Shown: positions 1 through 8,518, numbered from the stretch's first letter. The stretch: DNA of 48,936 nucleotides from Polaromonas sp. (GCF_030680935.1 NZ_JAUXUP010000039.1:1-48936); one strand, 5' to 3'. Translations and numbers: made by a program. The notes: generated by a model not told the origin, from the letters alone.

Positions 1-868
1 CCACCAGCTTGAAGTGTTTGCGGCTGAAGTCCAGGCCGCTCCACAACTCCAGCCTGCGCATCAGGTGGTACTTGTTTTCCTTGCGGGTAGGCCGGTAAGC
101 CGGGTCTATGCGCAGCTCCTGCTCGGCACCGGTTTGCAGCCATGCCTGCACCGCCTGCGGGTGTGTGCCGGTGAAAGCCTCCAGCGCCCGTGCGTCGAAC
201 TGGCTGTACTGAATTTTCAGCGTGGTCGAGCTTGCCCAGTATTTGCTGACCTGATCCAGCTTTTTCTGCATGTCCTCGTTGCGCCGGATCCAGCCGTAGT
301 GGTAGATGTGGGCGTTGGCCAGCGCCGCCTGCGGGTTGCGGGGTCGTTTGTGGTCGGTGGTCACCAGCCAGTACTGGCCGTCGGGCGCGTAGCTGCGGAT
401 GGTGTTTCTGATCAGGCGGCACTCGCGCCGGTACCAGCCGGGACTGACCGAGACCCACTGGGCAGAGCCGTAGAAGTGGTGGTAGTCAAACACCAGAGCT
501 TCCACCGCTGGATTGCCATGGTGCTGCTCCACACTGGCGCGTATCGCGGCCAGGTCCTCCTCGTGCACCACCTCGTCGCCTTCCAGATAAAAAGCCCAAT
601 CGCCGGTGCAGGCGTACTGGGCGATCATTTTTTGCTGGGCATACACAAACCCCCGGTCGGCCATGCGTTCGTTCCAGAGGGTTTCAATCACGCGGATTTT
701 GGGATCACCAATGGCCAGCACCCGCGCCAGCGTGTCATCGTTGCCACGGCCCACGGCCACCACAAACTCGTCGACCAGCGGCAGCAGCGAGCGGATAGAA
801 GCCTCAAACGGAAAACCCAGTTCGACACCGTTGCGGATAAAGGTAAAACCACTGATGGAAATTGTCAT
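1..868 (-). CDS. Family 2 glycosyltransferase, C-terminus cut by window edge
   Basis: The frame is open from an ATG at 868 to the left edge of the window, about 289 codons, with no stop reached. The N-terminus reads as a GT-A fold: a beta strand (ISISGFTFIRNG), an acidic motif GRGNDDT at about residues 40-46 and YLEGDEVVHEED at about 94-105, which stands where family 2 enzymes carry the metal/nucleotide-sugar acidic motif. A His/Tyr/Trp-rich stretch follows (HIYHYGWIRR). The start ATG overlaps the stop of the upstream msbA-like gene as ATGA, so the two are very probably translationally coupled. The envelope-glycan neighbours suggest LPS or surface polysaccharide work; donor and acceptor cannot be read from the sequence. 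The upstream half of the opposite strand is also open but shows no family features. Confidence 0.85.
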   Translation of the reverse strand, partial: MTISISGFTFIRNGVELGFPFEASIRSLLPLVDEFVVAVGRGNDDTLARVLAIGDPKIRVIETLWNERMADRGFVYAQQKMIAQYACTGDWAFYLEGDEVVHEEDLAAIRASVEQHHGNPAVEALVFDYHHFYGSAQWVSVSPGWYRRECRLIRNTIRSYAPDGQYWLVTTDHKRPRNPQAALANAHIYHYGWIRRNEDMQKKLDQVSKYWASSTTLKIQYSQFDARALEAFTGTHPQAVQAWLQTGAEQELRIDPAYRPTRKENKYHLMRRLELWSGLDFSRKHFKLV

Positions 869-2667
869 GACAGTTGCGCTGTAACCGGTTTCTGCGAAAG
901 ATCTGCGTCGTACAGACCGAGCTTGTACAGGCGGGAGTAGGGGCCGTCGCGTGTGATCAGGCCGGCATGTGTGCCGGTCTCGACAATCCGGCCTGCGTCC
1001 ATCACCACAATCCGGCTGGCATGCTGAACGGTGGACAGCCGGTGCGCAATCACCAGCGTGGTGCGGTCGCGCATCAGGCGCTGCAAGGCTTCCTGTACCG
1101 CACGCTCCGACTCGGTGTCCAGTGCCGAAGTGGCCTCGTCCAGAATGAGGATGGGCGCGTCCTTGTACAGCGCGCGGGCAATCGCCAGGCGCTGGCGCTG
1201 GCCCCCTGACAACTGGGTGGCGTTGTGGCCGGCCAACGTGTCTATGCCGCGCGGTAGCTCGGCCACAAAACGCTCCAGGTTGGCGGCCTTCAGGCAGGCC
1301 AGCACCTTGTCCCGGTCAATTTCCAGGCCCAGTGCCACATTGGCGGCCACCGTGTCATTGAGCATCACCACATGTTGGCTGACCAGTGCAAACTGGTTGC
1401 GCAGCGAGTCGAGCTGCCAGTCACGCAGTTCGTGGCCATCGAGCGCAATCAAGCCGCCACTGGGTTCAATGAAACGTGGCAGGAGGTTGACCAGGGTGGT
1501 TTTGCCGGCACCCGATGCGCCGACCAGTGCTACCGTTTCCCCAGGCGCAATCTGCAGCGTGAGAGAGTCAACGGCAGGTGCGCCGTCTTCGCTGAAGGTC
1601 ACACGTACGTTCTCAAACCGGATATCGCCGCTGGCCCGCACTTTGGAGAAATCACCGCCGGGCTCGTCTGGCGTTTTTTCCATCAGGTCCAGGCCGCGTT
1701 CCAGTGCCGCCAGCCCGCGTGTGATCGGGCTGGCAACCTCTGACAGATGTTTGATGGGCGCCACCAGCATCAGCATGGCGGTGACAAAGGCCACGAAAGA
1801 GCCGACCGAGGTATCGTCGCTGGCGCTTTGCAGCAAGGCGACCGATATCACCGCGGACAAGGCCGCAGCCGCCAGCATTTGTGTGGCGGGTGTCATGGCG
1901 GCCGATGCGGCAATTGACTTCATCGACAGCCTGCGCAGTGCATCGCTGAGCTGGGCAAAGCGCAAGGCCTGCCCCTCCTGCGCGCCATGCAGCCGGACAT
2001 CGCGGTGCGCCAGCACGTTTTCTTCCACTACGTAAGCCAGTGAGTCGGTGGCAGCCTGACTGGCCTTGGTCAGGCGGTACAGGCGGCTGGACAGCACCCG
2101 CATCACCCAGGCAATGGCAGGTATGAGCAGCGTGACGATGAGCGTGAGGCGCCAATTCAGATACAGCAGGTAACTCGACAGCGCCAGCAAGGTCAGGGTA
2201 TCGCGGGTCAAGCCCATGACCGAAGTGACCAGCATGGAGGAGCCGTTTTGCACCTCGTACACCACGGTATTGGCCAGCGTGCTGGCGGACTGGCTGGAAA
2301 ACAGGTCCAGCCGCGCGGTCAGCAGCTTTTTGAACATGGCTCGTCGCAGTTCCAGCAAGCCAAGATTGGTGACCTTGGCCAATGCAATTTGTGCCAGAAA
2401 ACCGGCAAAGCCGCGCACTCCGAACAGCAGCATCAGCGACACCGGCACCACCCAGATATCAATGCCGCCCTTGCGGAAACCCTTGTCCAGCAAGGGCTGC
2501 AGCAGGGCTGGTATCAAGGGCTCGGTGGCCGACGCGACCACGGTGGCGCCAATGGCAACGGCCCAGGCGCTGGGGGATCGGCTGAAATAGGGCCAGATAC
2601 GGCGCAGGCGTTGGCCTATGGGCGCCGGCGAAATATTTTCGCCAGCCGGCGTGCCGGTGCTCGTCAA
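865..2667 (-). CDS. msbA: Lipid A export ABC transporter, MsbA family (fused permease/ATPase)
   Basis: Half-transporter that flips lipid A-core across the inner membrane as a homodimer. Numbering from a TTG at 2667 gives 600 residues, close to the roughly 580 usual for MsbA. The first 340 residues hold six hydrophobic segments. The ATPase half follows, with Walker A GASGAGKT at about 383-390, the ABC signature LSGGQ at about 486 and Walker B ILILDE at about 506-511 followed by the D-loop ATSALD. The frame stays open upstream to a TTG at 2802, but the extra residues are Cys-rich and unlike MsbA. The TTG at 2667 has AGGG eight bases upstream, so I prefer it; the start is the weak part of this call. 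It overlaps the downstream glycosyltransferase by ATGA and is divergent from the WaaE-like gene. Confidence 0.88.
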   Translation of the reverse strand: MTSTGTPAGENISPAPIGQRLRRIWPYFSRSPSAWAVAIGATVVASATEPLIPALLQPLLDKGFRKGGIDIWVVPVSLMLLFGVRGFAGFLAQIALAKVTNLGLLELRRAMFKKLLTARLDLFSSQSASTLANTVVYEVQNGSSMLVTSVMGLTRDTLTLLALSSYLLYLNWRLTLIVTLLIPAIAWVMRVLSSRLYRLTKASQAATDSLAYVVEENVLAHRDVRLHGAQEGQALRFAQLSDALRRLSMKSIAASAAMTPATQMLAAAALSAVISVALLQSASDDTSVGSFVAFVTAMLMLVAPIKHLSEVASPITRGLAALERGLDLMEKTPDEPGGDFSKVRASGDIRFENVRVTFSEDGAPAVDSLTLQIAPGETVALVGASGAGKTTLVNLLPRFIEPSGGLIALDGHELRDWQLDSLRNQFALVSQHVVMLNDTVAANVALGLEIDRDKVLACLKAANLERFVAELPRGIDTLAGHNATQLSGGQRQRLAIARALYKDAPILILDEATSALDTESERAVQEALQRLMRDRTTLVIAHRLSTVQHASRIVVMDAGRIVETGTHAGLITRDGPYSRLYKLGLYDADLSQKPVTAQLS

Positions 2668-2886
2668 GCGGCAGACCCTGACAGAGCCGCCGGGGCGCGG
2701 GTAAAACAGGCTGATAAAGCTGACATCGAAGTTGGCATGGAATCCGCCGGAGGCCCGGTAGAGTAAGCAAGCCTGCATTATCGTGGAACAATTGGCGGCC
2801 AATTCCTACAAACCAGCCTGGGTCCGGCTCCCACAATGGGACGTGATCACCAATGTGGCTCCGGGCTCAACCACAGCACCCCACCC

Positions 2887-3651
2887 ATGAGCCTGTCCGT
2901 CATCATCATCACCAAAAACGAAGAGGCCAATTTGCAGGCATGTCTGGAGTCCGTCAGTTTCGCCAACCAGTGGGTTGTGGTTGACAGCGGCAGCAGCGAC
3001 AACACGCGCGAAATTGCCACGGCGTTCGGCGCAGAAGTGACCCAGACCCAGACTTGGCCAGGTTTCGGCGCACAAAAAAATCTCGCCCTGAGTCTGGCCA
3101 CTGGTGAGTGGGTGCTGTCGATAGACGCCGACGAACGTGTCACGCCCGAGCTGGCCGTTGAGATCCTGCAAGCCATTGCTGATCGCGGTACAGATGCGCT
3201 GGAGATCCCTCGCCTGACACAGTTCTGCGGGCAGTGGATTCACCACTGCGGCTGGAACCCTGACTTTGTGCTGCGACTGTTTCGGCGCGGGCAGGCGAGG
3301 TTCAGCGACGACCTGGTGCACGAGCGCGTGCTTTTGAGTTCGGGTGCGCGTGCGCGCCTGAAGGGACGCCTGCTGCACTACAGCTACCCGACCCCCGCAC
3401 ACTACTGGCGAAAACTGGAGCAATACAGCATGGCCTGGGCCCAACAAGCCCACGCGCGCGGCAAGCCCAGCTCCATGCCACGGGCGGTAATATCGGGGCT
3501 GATCGCGTTCATCAAAAGTTATTTTTTCCGGCTTGGTTTTCTCGATGGCAGCATGGGCTTTGCCGTGTGCGCCATGCAGGCCCAGGCCGCCTTTGGCAAA
3601 TACTTCACTCTTTACTGCCTGAATCAGCAACATGTATCCAAAAAATCCTGA
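2887..3651 (+). CDS. Family 2 glycosyltransferase, WaaE/KdtX-like (LPS core)
   Basis: A 254-residue GT-A enzyme. It begins with the classic strand SVIIITKNEEANL, then DSGSSDNT at 33-40 (nucleotide-sugar site) and IDADE at 79-83 (metal-binding acidic motif). This pattern and length match WaaE/KdtX beta-1,4-glucosyltransferases, which add glucose to the inner-core heptose of LPS on the cytoplasmic face. The ATG at 2887 is chosen because the fold starts there; an in-frame codon at 2836 would add 17 residues with no family similarity. The 3' end overlaps tolB by 20 bases. Location beside the MsbA-like gene supports an LPS role; the exact sugar transferred is inference. Confidence 0.85.
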   Translation: MSLSVIIITKNEEANLQACLESVSFANQWVVVDSGSSDNTREIATAFGAEVTQTQTWPGFGAQKNLALSLATGEWVLSIDADERVTPELAVEILQAIADRGTDALEIPRLTQFCGQWIHHCGWNPDFVLRLFRRGQARFSDDLVHERVLLSSGARARLKGRLLHYSYPTPAHYWRKLEQYSMAWAQQAHARGKPSSMPRAVISGLIAFIKSYFFRLGFLDGSMGFAVCAMQAQAAFGKYFTLYCLNQQHVSKKS

Positions 3652-4954
3652 CCTTTATTTGTGGACCCGACTGCCGTCGAGGCGACGCGGCTTTCTTGCT
3701 GGCATGTCAGGGGGTGTGGGCGCCCTGGCAGCGCTGCCCGCCTGGTCCCAATTCCGGGTCGAGGTGTCGGGCGTGGGCTTGACCCAGTTGCCCATCGCCA
3801 TTGCCCCCTTTCGGGGAGACCCGCAATCGCTACAAAAAATCGCTGCGATTGTGCAGGCCGATCTGGAGCGCAGCGGCCAGTTTCGCGCGGTCGATGCCAG
3901 CGGTAACACCCTCGATGAAAGTGCCAGACCCGATCTCTCCCTTTGGCGCCAACGCGCTGCCGACTCCTTGCTGACCGGGAGCGTGACGCGGCTGGCCGAC
4001 GGCCGCTTTGACGTACGCTGCCGTCTGTGGGATGTAGTGCGTGGCGCCGACCTGGGGGGGCAGAGTTACGTGGTGCCCCCGGGGGATTTGCGTTTGTCGG
4101 CGCATCGCATCGCGGATTTTGTGTACGAAAAACTGACCGGCGAGAAGGGCGTTTTTTCCACCCGGATTGCCTACGTCACCAAGGCAGGTCAGCGGTTTAA
4201 CCTGTGGGTGGCCGACTCTGACGGCGAGGGGGCGCAGTCCGCGCTAACCAGTCCCGAGCCCATCATTTCCCCGGCATGGTCACCCAACGGTGCCCAACTG
4301 GCCTATGTGTCTTTCGAATCGCGCAAGCCGGTGATTTATGCCCACGATGTGGCCTCCGGCAAGCGCAGGCTGCTGGCCAATTTTCGCGGTTCCAACAGCG
4401 CACCGGCCTGGGCACCCGACGGCAACCAGCTGATCGCCACCTTGAGTCGTGACGGCGGCTCGCAGCTGTATGCGATTTCCGCAGCCGGAGGTGAGCCGCG
4501 CCGCTTGACCCAGTCCTCCAGCATAGACACCGAGCCGGCCTATTCGCCGGATGGGCGATCGGTTTACTTTGTCAGCGACCGGGGCGGATCGCCGCAGATC
4601 TATCGCATGAGCGCCAGCGGCGGAAATGTGGAGCGCGTGACCTTTACCGGGAGTTACAACATATCGCCTGCCGTCAGCCCTGATGGGCGCTGGCTCGCCT
4701 ATATTTCACGCATAGGTGGCGCTTTCAAGCTGCATCTGATGGAGCTGGCCAAGGGAACTGCGGTGGCCATCACCGACACCAACGCCGACGAAAGTCCGAG
4801 TTTTGCGCCCAACAGCCGGCTGATTGTTTATGCCACCCAGCAGCAGGGCAAGGAAGCACTGCTCACCACCACGCTGGACGGCAAGATCAAAGCCCGTCTG
4901 ACAGGCGCCATCGGCGACATCCGCGAACCTGACTGGGGACCTTTCCAGAGGTAG
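3632..4954 (+). CDS. tolB: Tol-Pal system beta-propeller protein TolB
   Basis: Periplasmic TolB links Pal to the inner-membrane TolQRA complex and helps outer-membrane constriction at division. The 440-residue product has an export signal at about residues 14-40, an N-terminal TolB domain (about 43-150, beginning FRVEVSGVG) and a six-bladed propeller with repeated xSPDGxxLAYxS motifs (SPAWSPNG, APAWAPDG, EPAYSPDG, SPAVSPDG, SPSFAPNS). The signal contains SRRRGFLAG, which fits a twin-arginine (Tat) motif rather than the Sec signal of E. coli TolB. The start at 3632 keeps this n-region; the next Met (3704) would leave a signal without positive charge. The pal and cpoB genes follow in order. tolQRA are not in the window upstream. 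Confidence 0.95.
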   Translation: MYPKNPDLYLWTRLPSRRRGFLAGMSGGVGALAALPAWSQFRVEVSGVGLTQLPIAIAPFRGDPQSLQKIAAIVQADLERSGQFRAVDASGNTLDESARPDLSLWRQRAADSLLTGSVTRLADGRFDVRCRLWDVVRGADLGGQSYVVPPGDLRLSAHRIADFVYEKLTGEKGVFSTRIAYVTKAGQRFNLWVADSDGEGAQSALTSPEPIISPAWSPNGAQLAYVSFESRKPVIYAHDVASGKRRLLANFRGSNSAPAWAPDGNQLIATLSRDGGSQLYAISAAGGEPRRLTQSSSIDTEPAYSPDGRSVYFVSDRGGSPQIYRMSASGGNVERVTFTGSYNISPAVSPDGRWLAYISRIGGAFKLHLMELAKGTAVAITDTNADESPSFAPNSRLIVYATQQQGKEALLTTTLDGKIKARLTGAIGDIREPDWGPFQR

Positions 4955-5006
4955 CCCATGCACATCTGGCTCCATCCTTTTATTTTCTTTGAAGAAAGAG
5001 TTCCTC

Positions 5007-5552
5007 ATGAAACGCATCCTCCTTTCCCTCGCCAGTACCCTTGTCCTCAGCGTCGCCGTGGTTGGTTGCAGCTCGGGCGTCAAACTCAATGAGACCCCTG
5101 TCGAAAACAGGACGGCCACCGCTGTCACACCAGCGGGCGGAGGCGATTCGACCGGCGTAGCTGCGCGCGACGTGGCACCCGTGCTGATTGGCGCTACCGA
5201 CCCTTCCCTGGCTGGGCCGGCCGGCGCCGCCAAGGTGATCTACTTCGATTACGACAGCTTCGTCATCAGGCCAGAAGCGCAGGGTACGGTCGAAGCCCAT
5301 GCCCGTTTTTTGAGTTCCAACAAAACCAGAAAACTGGTCATTGAGGGCAGTACCGACGAACGTGGGGGGCGCGAGTACAACCTGGCGCTCGGTCAAAAGC
5401 GTGCAGAGGCCGTGCGCCGTGCGCTGGCGCTTCTGGGTGCCGCCGACAGCCAGATCGAAGCCGTGAGTTTTGGCGAGGAGAAGCCTGCGGTGTCGGGCTC
5501 CGACGAGGATGCGTTCGCCAAGAACCGCCGCGCCGAGTTCAACTACCGCTAA
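5007..5552 (+). CDS. pal: Peptidoglycan-associated lipoprotein Pal
   Basis: Outer-membrane lipoprotein that binds peptidoglycan and TolB. The ATG at 5007 gives 181 residues beginning MKRILLSLAS, with lipobox VVGC placing the acylated cysteine at 21. It has an AAGAAAGAG purine tract about seven bases upstream, which decides it over the in-frame TTG at 4989. The OmpA-like domain fills about residues 75-181: FDYDSFVIRPEA, the peptidoglycan-binding stretch STDERGGREYNLALGQKRA, and the terminal NRRAEFNYR. The linker between lipid anchor and domain is Thr/Ala/Gly-rich. It sits between tolB and cpoB with short spacers, so co-transcription is expected. Confidence 0.95.
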   Translation: MKRILLSLASTLVLSVAVVGCSSGVKLNETPVENRTATAVTPAGGGDSTGVAARDVAPVLIGATDPSLAGPAGAAKVIYFDYDSFVIRPEAQGTVEAHARFLSSNKTRKLVIEGSTDERGGREYNLALGQKRAEAVRRALALLGAADSQIEAVSFGEEKPAVSGSDEDAFAKNRRAEFNYR

Positions 5553-5567
5553 GCCGGAGCATTGATC

Positions 5568-6341
5568 TTGAAGACCTTACGGAGCACCTTTGGCGCAGTT
5601 GCCTGCGCGCTGGCATGTACCGTGTCGCCGCTTGCCCACGCCGGCCTGTTCGAGGATGACGAGGCCCGCAAGGCCATTCTGGATATGCGCCAGCGGCTGG
5701 ACGCCTCGCAGCTTCGCCTGACGGAAGAACTGCGCAAATCCAATGAAGACAATGCGCAGCTACGCCGCAGCATGCTGGACTTGTCCGGTCAGATCGAGAT
5801 GTTGCGCGGTGAACTGGCCAGAATGCGCGGCCAGGGTGAGCAGTACGCGCGCGAGCTCGCTGAGGTCCAGCGGACGCAGAAGGATCTGTCGCAAGGCGTG
5901 GACGCCCGGCTAAGCAAGTTCGAGCCCTCCAAAATTACGGTGGACGGCAGGGAGTTTGTGGCCGATCCGGCAGAAAAGCAGGAGTTTGACGCCGCGCTGG
6001 CGGTGCTGCGCAAGGGTGAATTTGGACCCGCGCAAACGGCGTTCCTCAATTTTTTGAAGCGTTATCCGCAGAGCGGCTACAAGGCTCCAGCCCTGTTCTG
6101 GCTTGGCAATGCGCAGTACGCTTTGCGCAATTACAAAGACGCAATCACCAATTTTCGTTTGCTGGTGGCCACCGACTCAGAGCACGTGCGCGCGCCTGAG
6201 GCGGTTCTGGCGATTGCCAATTGTCAGGTCGAGCTCAAGGACACCAGGGGCGCCCGCAAGACCCTGGAAGACCTGATCAAGGCCTACCCCCAGTCGGAAG
6301 CCTCGTTGGTGGCCAAGGACCGCCTGACGAAGCTGAAATAG
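5568..6341 (+). CDS. cpoB: Cell division coordinator CpoB (YbgF), TPR protein of the Tol-Pal operon
   Basis: Periplasmic protein that couples peptidoglycan synthesis to outer-membrane constriction. The 257-residue product has a Sec signal ending near AHAG, an N-terminal coiled coil (about residues 28-100, Gln/Glu/Arg-rich, the trimerisation region of YbgF) and C-terminal TPR repeats from about 125 on (FDAALAVLRKGEFGPAQ, LFWLGNAQYALRNYKDA). I chose TTG at 5568 because GGAG lies eight bases upstream; TTG at 5562 is only two bases from that GGAG. It ends the tol-pal series. A repeat element begins right after the stop. Confidence 0.9.
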   Translation: MKTLRSTFGAVACALACTVSPLAHAGLFEDDEARKAILDMRQRLDASQLRLTEELRKSNEDNAQLRRSMLDLSGQIEMLRGELARMRGQGEQYARELAEVQRTQKDLSQGVDARLSKFEPSKITVDGREFVADPAEKQEFDAALAVLRKGEFGPAQTAFLNFLKRYPQSGYKAPALFWLGNAQYALRNYKDAITNFRLLVATDSEHVRAPEAVLAIANCQVELKDTRGARKTLEDLIKAYPQSEASLVAKDRLTKLK

Positions 6342-6342
6342 A

Positions 6343-6410
6343 GCCCCAACGCTTGTCGCTTCGCGTGCCTTCGGCGGTCGTGGCGCCTTGCACGACGAAG
6401 AGGGGCGCCG
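6343..6410. repeat. Dispersed inverted-repeat element, copy 1
   Basis: Begins GCCCC and ends GAGGGGC, so the ends can pair. It shares the block CTTCGCGTGCCTTCGGCGGT and the later CCTTGCAC...GAAGAGGGGCGC with the element at 47795-47866. The two copies are about 80 percent identical by eye over 70 bases. It lies directly after the cpoB stop, the same position relative to a gene end as the second copy after bamB. It may act as a transcript-end structure; function is inference. Confidence 0.7.
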
Positions 6411-6464
6411 CGATGGGAAGGCAGTTGTGGCGCATCGCCGATAGACAGCCCCTAAAATCGGTGG

Positions 6465-7580
6465 ATGGACATTACCCAGCTCAATACGCTTACCACCCAG
6501 GTTCTCTGGGCGGCCTTCATTCTTGCCGCACTGTTTGGCGCGATTGCACAACGCACGCACTTCTGCACCATGGGCGCCGTCAGCGACATCCTGAACATGG
6601 GCGACTGGACGCGCATGCGCATGTGGGGCATGGCCATCGGTGTCGCCATGATTGGTTTTTACGGCATGGCTGCGGCCGGGCTGATTGACCCGTCCAAAAC
6701 CCTGTATGCCTCAAACCGGTTTATCTGGCTGTCGGCGCTTGTGGGTGGCGGAATGTTCGGCTTTGGCATGGTGCTGGCATCGGGCTGCGGCAGCAAGACA
6801 TTGGTGCGCATAGGTGGCGGTAGTCTCAAGTCACTGGTGGTTTTCGTGGTGATGGGTGTGGCGGCGTTTGCAACCCTTAAGGGCATCACGGCTGTGCTGC
6901 GTGTCGCCACGGTGGACCGTGTTGCGATTGATTTCTCCAGTAACGCTGCTCTGTCCAACTGGGCCGCCGCGGTGTCTGGCTGGTCGCCGGCGGTGGCGGG
7001 ACTGGTCATCGCTCTGGTGCTAGGTGGGGGATTGATTGTCTGGGCCCTGGCAGGCCCGGATTTCCGCCGCCCGGACAATCTGCTCGCAGGTTTGGGTATT
7101 GGCGCCGTGATTGCCGGGATGTGGTGGGTCAGCGGCCACCTGGGTTATGTGGCCGAGCACCCCGATACCTTGCAGGAGGCTTTCCTCGCCACCAATTCCG
7201 GTCGCATGGAAGCGTTGAGTTTTGTCTCGCCCGTGGCCTATACAGTGGACTGGTTCATGTTTTTCAGTGACAAGGCCAAGCTCTTGACCATTGGCATCGT
7301 GTCTGTGTTTGGTGTGGTTGTTGGCTCGGCGCTTTATGCGCTGCTGTCACGCAGCTTCCGCTGGGAAGGTTTCCGTGATGCCGAAGACACCGGCAACCAT
7401 CTCGTGGGTGCTGTCCTGATGGGCGTAGGCGGCGTCGCAGCCATGGGTTGCACCGTCGGGCAAGGCCTGTCCGGTATTTCGACGCTGAGCGCCACCAGCT
7501 TTGTCGCGGTGGCAGCGATTGTGGCCGGCTGCGTGGCCGGTGTGCGTTATCAGGTGTGGCGCCTTGAGCGCAGTGTCTAG
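6465..7580 (+). CDS. YeeE/YedE family membrane protein, putative thiosulfate (TsuA-like) transporter
   Basis: A 371-residue, very hydrophobic protein with about nine to ten membrane segments and the internal duplication typical of the YeeE/YedE family. Family hallmarks are cysteines in RTHFCTMG (C34), ASGCGSK (C108) and AMGCTVGQG (C329). In the characterised member TsuA, conserved cysteines relay thiosulfate through the membrane. A thiosulfate or other sulfur-compound uptake role is therefore plausible, and the sox genes about 10 kb downstream agree with it, but the substrate is inferred. Start is the ATG at 6465. The stop overlaps the GTG of tcdA (TAGTG), implying translational coupling. Confidence 0.85.
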   Translation: MDITQLNTLTTQVLWAAFILAALFGAIAQRTHFCTMGAVSDILNMGDWTRMRMWGMAIGVAMIGFYGMAAAGLIDPSKTLYASNRFIWLSALVGGGMFGFGMVLASGCGSKTLVRIGGGSLKSLVVFVVMGVAAFATLKGITAVLRVATVDRVAIDFSSNAALSNWAAAVSGWSPAVAGLVIALVLGGGLIVWALAGPDFRRPDNLLAGLGIGAVIAGMWWVSGHLGYVAEHPDTLQEAFLATNSGRMEALSFVSPVAYTVDWFMFFSDKAKLLTIGIVSVFGVVVGSALYALLSRSFRWEGFRDAEDTGNHLVGAVLMGVGGVAAMGCTVGQGLSGISTLSATSFVAVAAIVAGCVAGVRYQVWRLERSV

Positions 7581-8353
7581 TGGATGCTGATCTGGAGCGC
7601 CGCTTCGGCGGGCTGGCGCGCCTTTACGGCGCAGTGGGCGCACAAAAAATTCGCGCATCGCACGTGGTGGTGGTGGGCCTGGGCGGGGTCGGCTCCTGGG
7701 CTGCTGAAGCCCTGGCGCGCAGTGGCGTGGCGCGGCTGACGCTGATTGACCTGGACCACATCGCGGAGTCGAACATCAACCGGCAGATCCACGCGCTCGA
7801 CACCACTGTGGGCCAGGCCAAGGTGCTGGCCATGCAGGAGCGTATCGCCCACATCCACCCTGGTTGCGAAGTCTGTTGTGTGGAAGAGTTTGTGGATGCG
7901 ACCAACTGGCCGGCGCTGGCCGGATTGACAGTTGGTGCCGAAATTTCAGTGATCGACGCCTGTGACCAGGTCAAGGCGAAAGCCGCGTTGGCCGCCTGGG
8001 CTATCCAGAACAAAATCAACTTCATCAGCGTAGGCGCTGCAGGCGGCAAACGGCACGCGCACAAGGTTGATATTGAAGACCTGTCATTGGTCACGCACGA
8101 TCCCCTGCTGGCGCAATTGCGCTACCGCCTGCGTAAAGAGCAGGGCGCTGCACGCACCGGAAAAATCGGCGTTGCCTGCGTATTCAGCCGCGAGGCCGTC
8201 ATGCAGCCAGTGGCGTTGGCGGAATGCGAGGTCCCGGATGGTGCACAAGTCGACGGTAGCCTCAATTGTCACGGCTATGGATCGGTCGTCAGCGTGACGG
8301 CCACCTTTGGTCAGTGTGCAGCGGGGTGGACCTTGTGCAAAATTGCAGAGTGA
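7580..8353 (+). CDS. tcdA: tRNA threonylcarbamoyladenosine dehydratase TcdA (CsdL/YgdL)
   Basis: E1-like enzyme that uses ATP to cyclise t6A at position 37 of ANN-decoding tRNAs to ct6A. The 257-residue protein shows the ThiF/MoeB nucleotide-binding motif VVGLGGVGSW (about 31-40), the downstream DLDHIAESNINRQ that contacts ATP, and the conserved region SVGAAGGKRHAHKVDIEDL. Start is GTG at 7580, overlapping the upstream stop by one base. The gene stands just upstream of a tRNA-Lys(UUU) gene, itself an ANN-decoding tRNA that carries t6A; the pairing may be chance but is functionally neat. Confidence 0.9.
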   Translation: MDADLERRFGGLARLYGAVGAQKIRASHVVVVGLGGVGSWAAEALARSGVARLTLIDLDHIAESNINRQIHALDTTVGQAKVLAMQERIAHIHPGCEVCCVEEFVDATNWPALAGLTVGAEISVIDACDQVKAKAALAAWAIQNKINFISVGAAGGKRHAHKVDIEDLSLVTHDPLLAQLRYRLRKEQGAARTGKIGVACVFSREAVMQPVALAECEVPDGAQVDGSLNCHGYGSVVSVTATFGQCAAGWTLCKIAE

Positions 8354-8355
8354 GT

Positions 8356-8385
8356 TTGCAAAGCACCAAAAAATGACGCTATAAT
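8356..8385 (+). promoter_or_regulatory. Sigma-70 type promoter for tRNA-Lys
   Basis: The -35 TTGCAA (8356-8361) is separated by 18 bases from a consensus -10 TATAAT (8380-8385). It begins right after the tcdA stop and drives the tRNA about 50 bases further on. Confidence 0.75.
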
Positions 8386-8393
8386 TCAAGGCT

Positions 8394-8440
8394 TTGCTGC
8401 ACACGATGCAGCAAGAACCGGACTCATCCAACGATGAGTC
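8394..8440 (+). other. Two perfect hairpins in the tRNA-Lys leader
   Basis: Hairpin 1 is TTGCTGC (8394-8400) and GCAGCAA (8408-8414) around a seven-base loop. Hairpin 2 is GACTCATC (8421-8428) and GATGAGTC (8433-8440) around CAAC. Hairpin 2 ends two bases before the tRNA, where 5' processing by RNase P occurs. They may shape precursor processing; this is inference. Confidence 0.7.
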
Positions 8441-8442
8441 TC

Positions 8443-8518
8443 GGGGCCTTAGCTCAGTTGGTAGAGCAGCGGACTTTTAATCCGTTTGTCGTGGGTTCGA
8501 CCCCCGCAGGCCCCACCA
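8443..8518 (+). tRNA. tRNA-Lys (anticodon UUU)
   Basis: A 76-base cloverleaf. The acceptor GGGGCCT pairs with AGGCCCC, the D-arm is GCTCAGTTGGTAGAGC, and the anticodon stem GCGGA/TCCGT encloses loop CTTTTAA with anticodon TTT at 8476-8478. The T-arm is GTGGGTTCGACCCCCGC-like, and CCA is encoded (8516-8518). Promoter upstream and terminator downstream make it a stand-alone unit. Confidence 0.98.

Noticed and set aside
14..940. A 308-codon plus-strand open frame at the left edge
   Set aside because: The opposite strand encodes a coherent glycosyltransferase with family motifs and ATGA coupling to msbA; the plus frame has none.
2668..2802. N-terminal extension of MsbA to a TTG at 2802
   Set aside because: The extra 45 residues are Cys-rich and unlike MsbA, and a later TTG with a ribosome site gives the normal length; kept only as an uncertainty.
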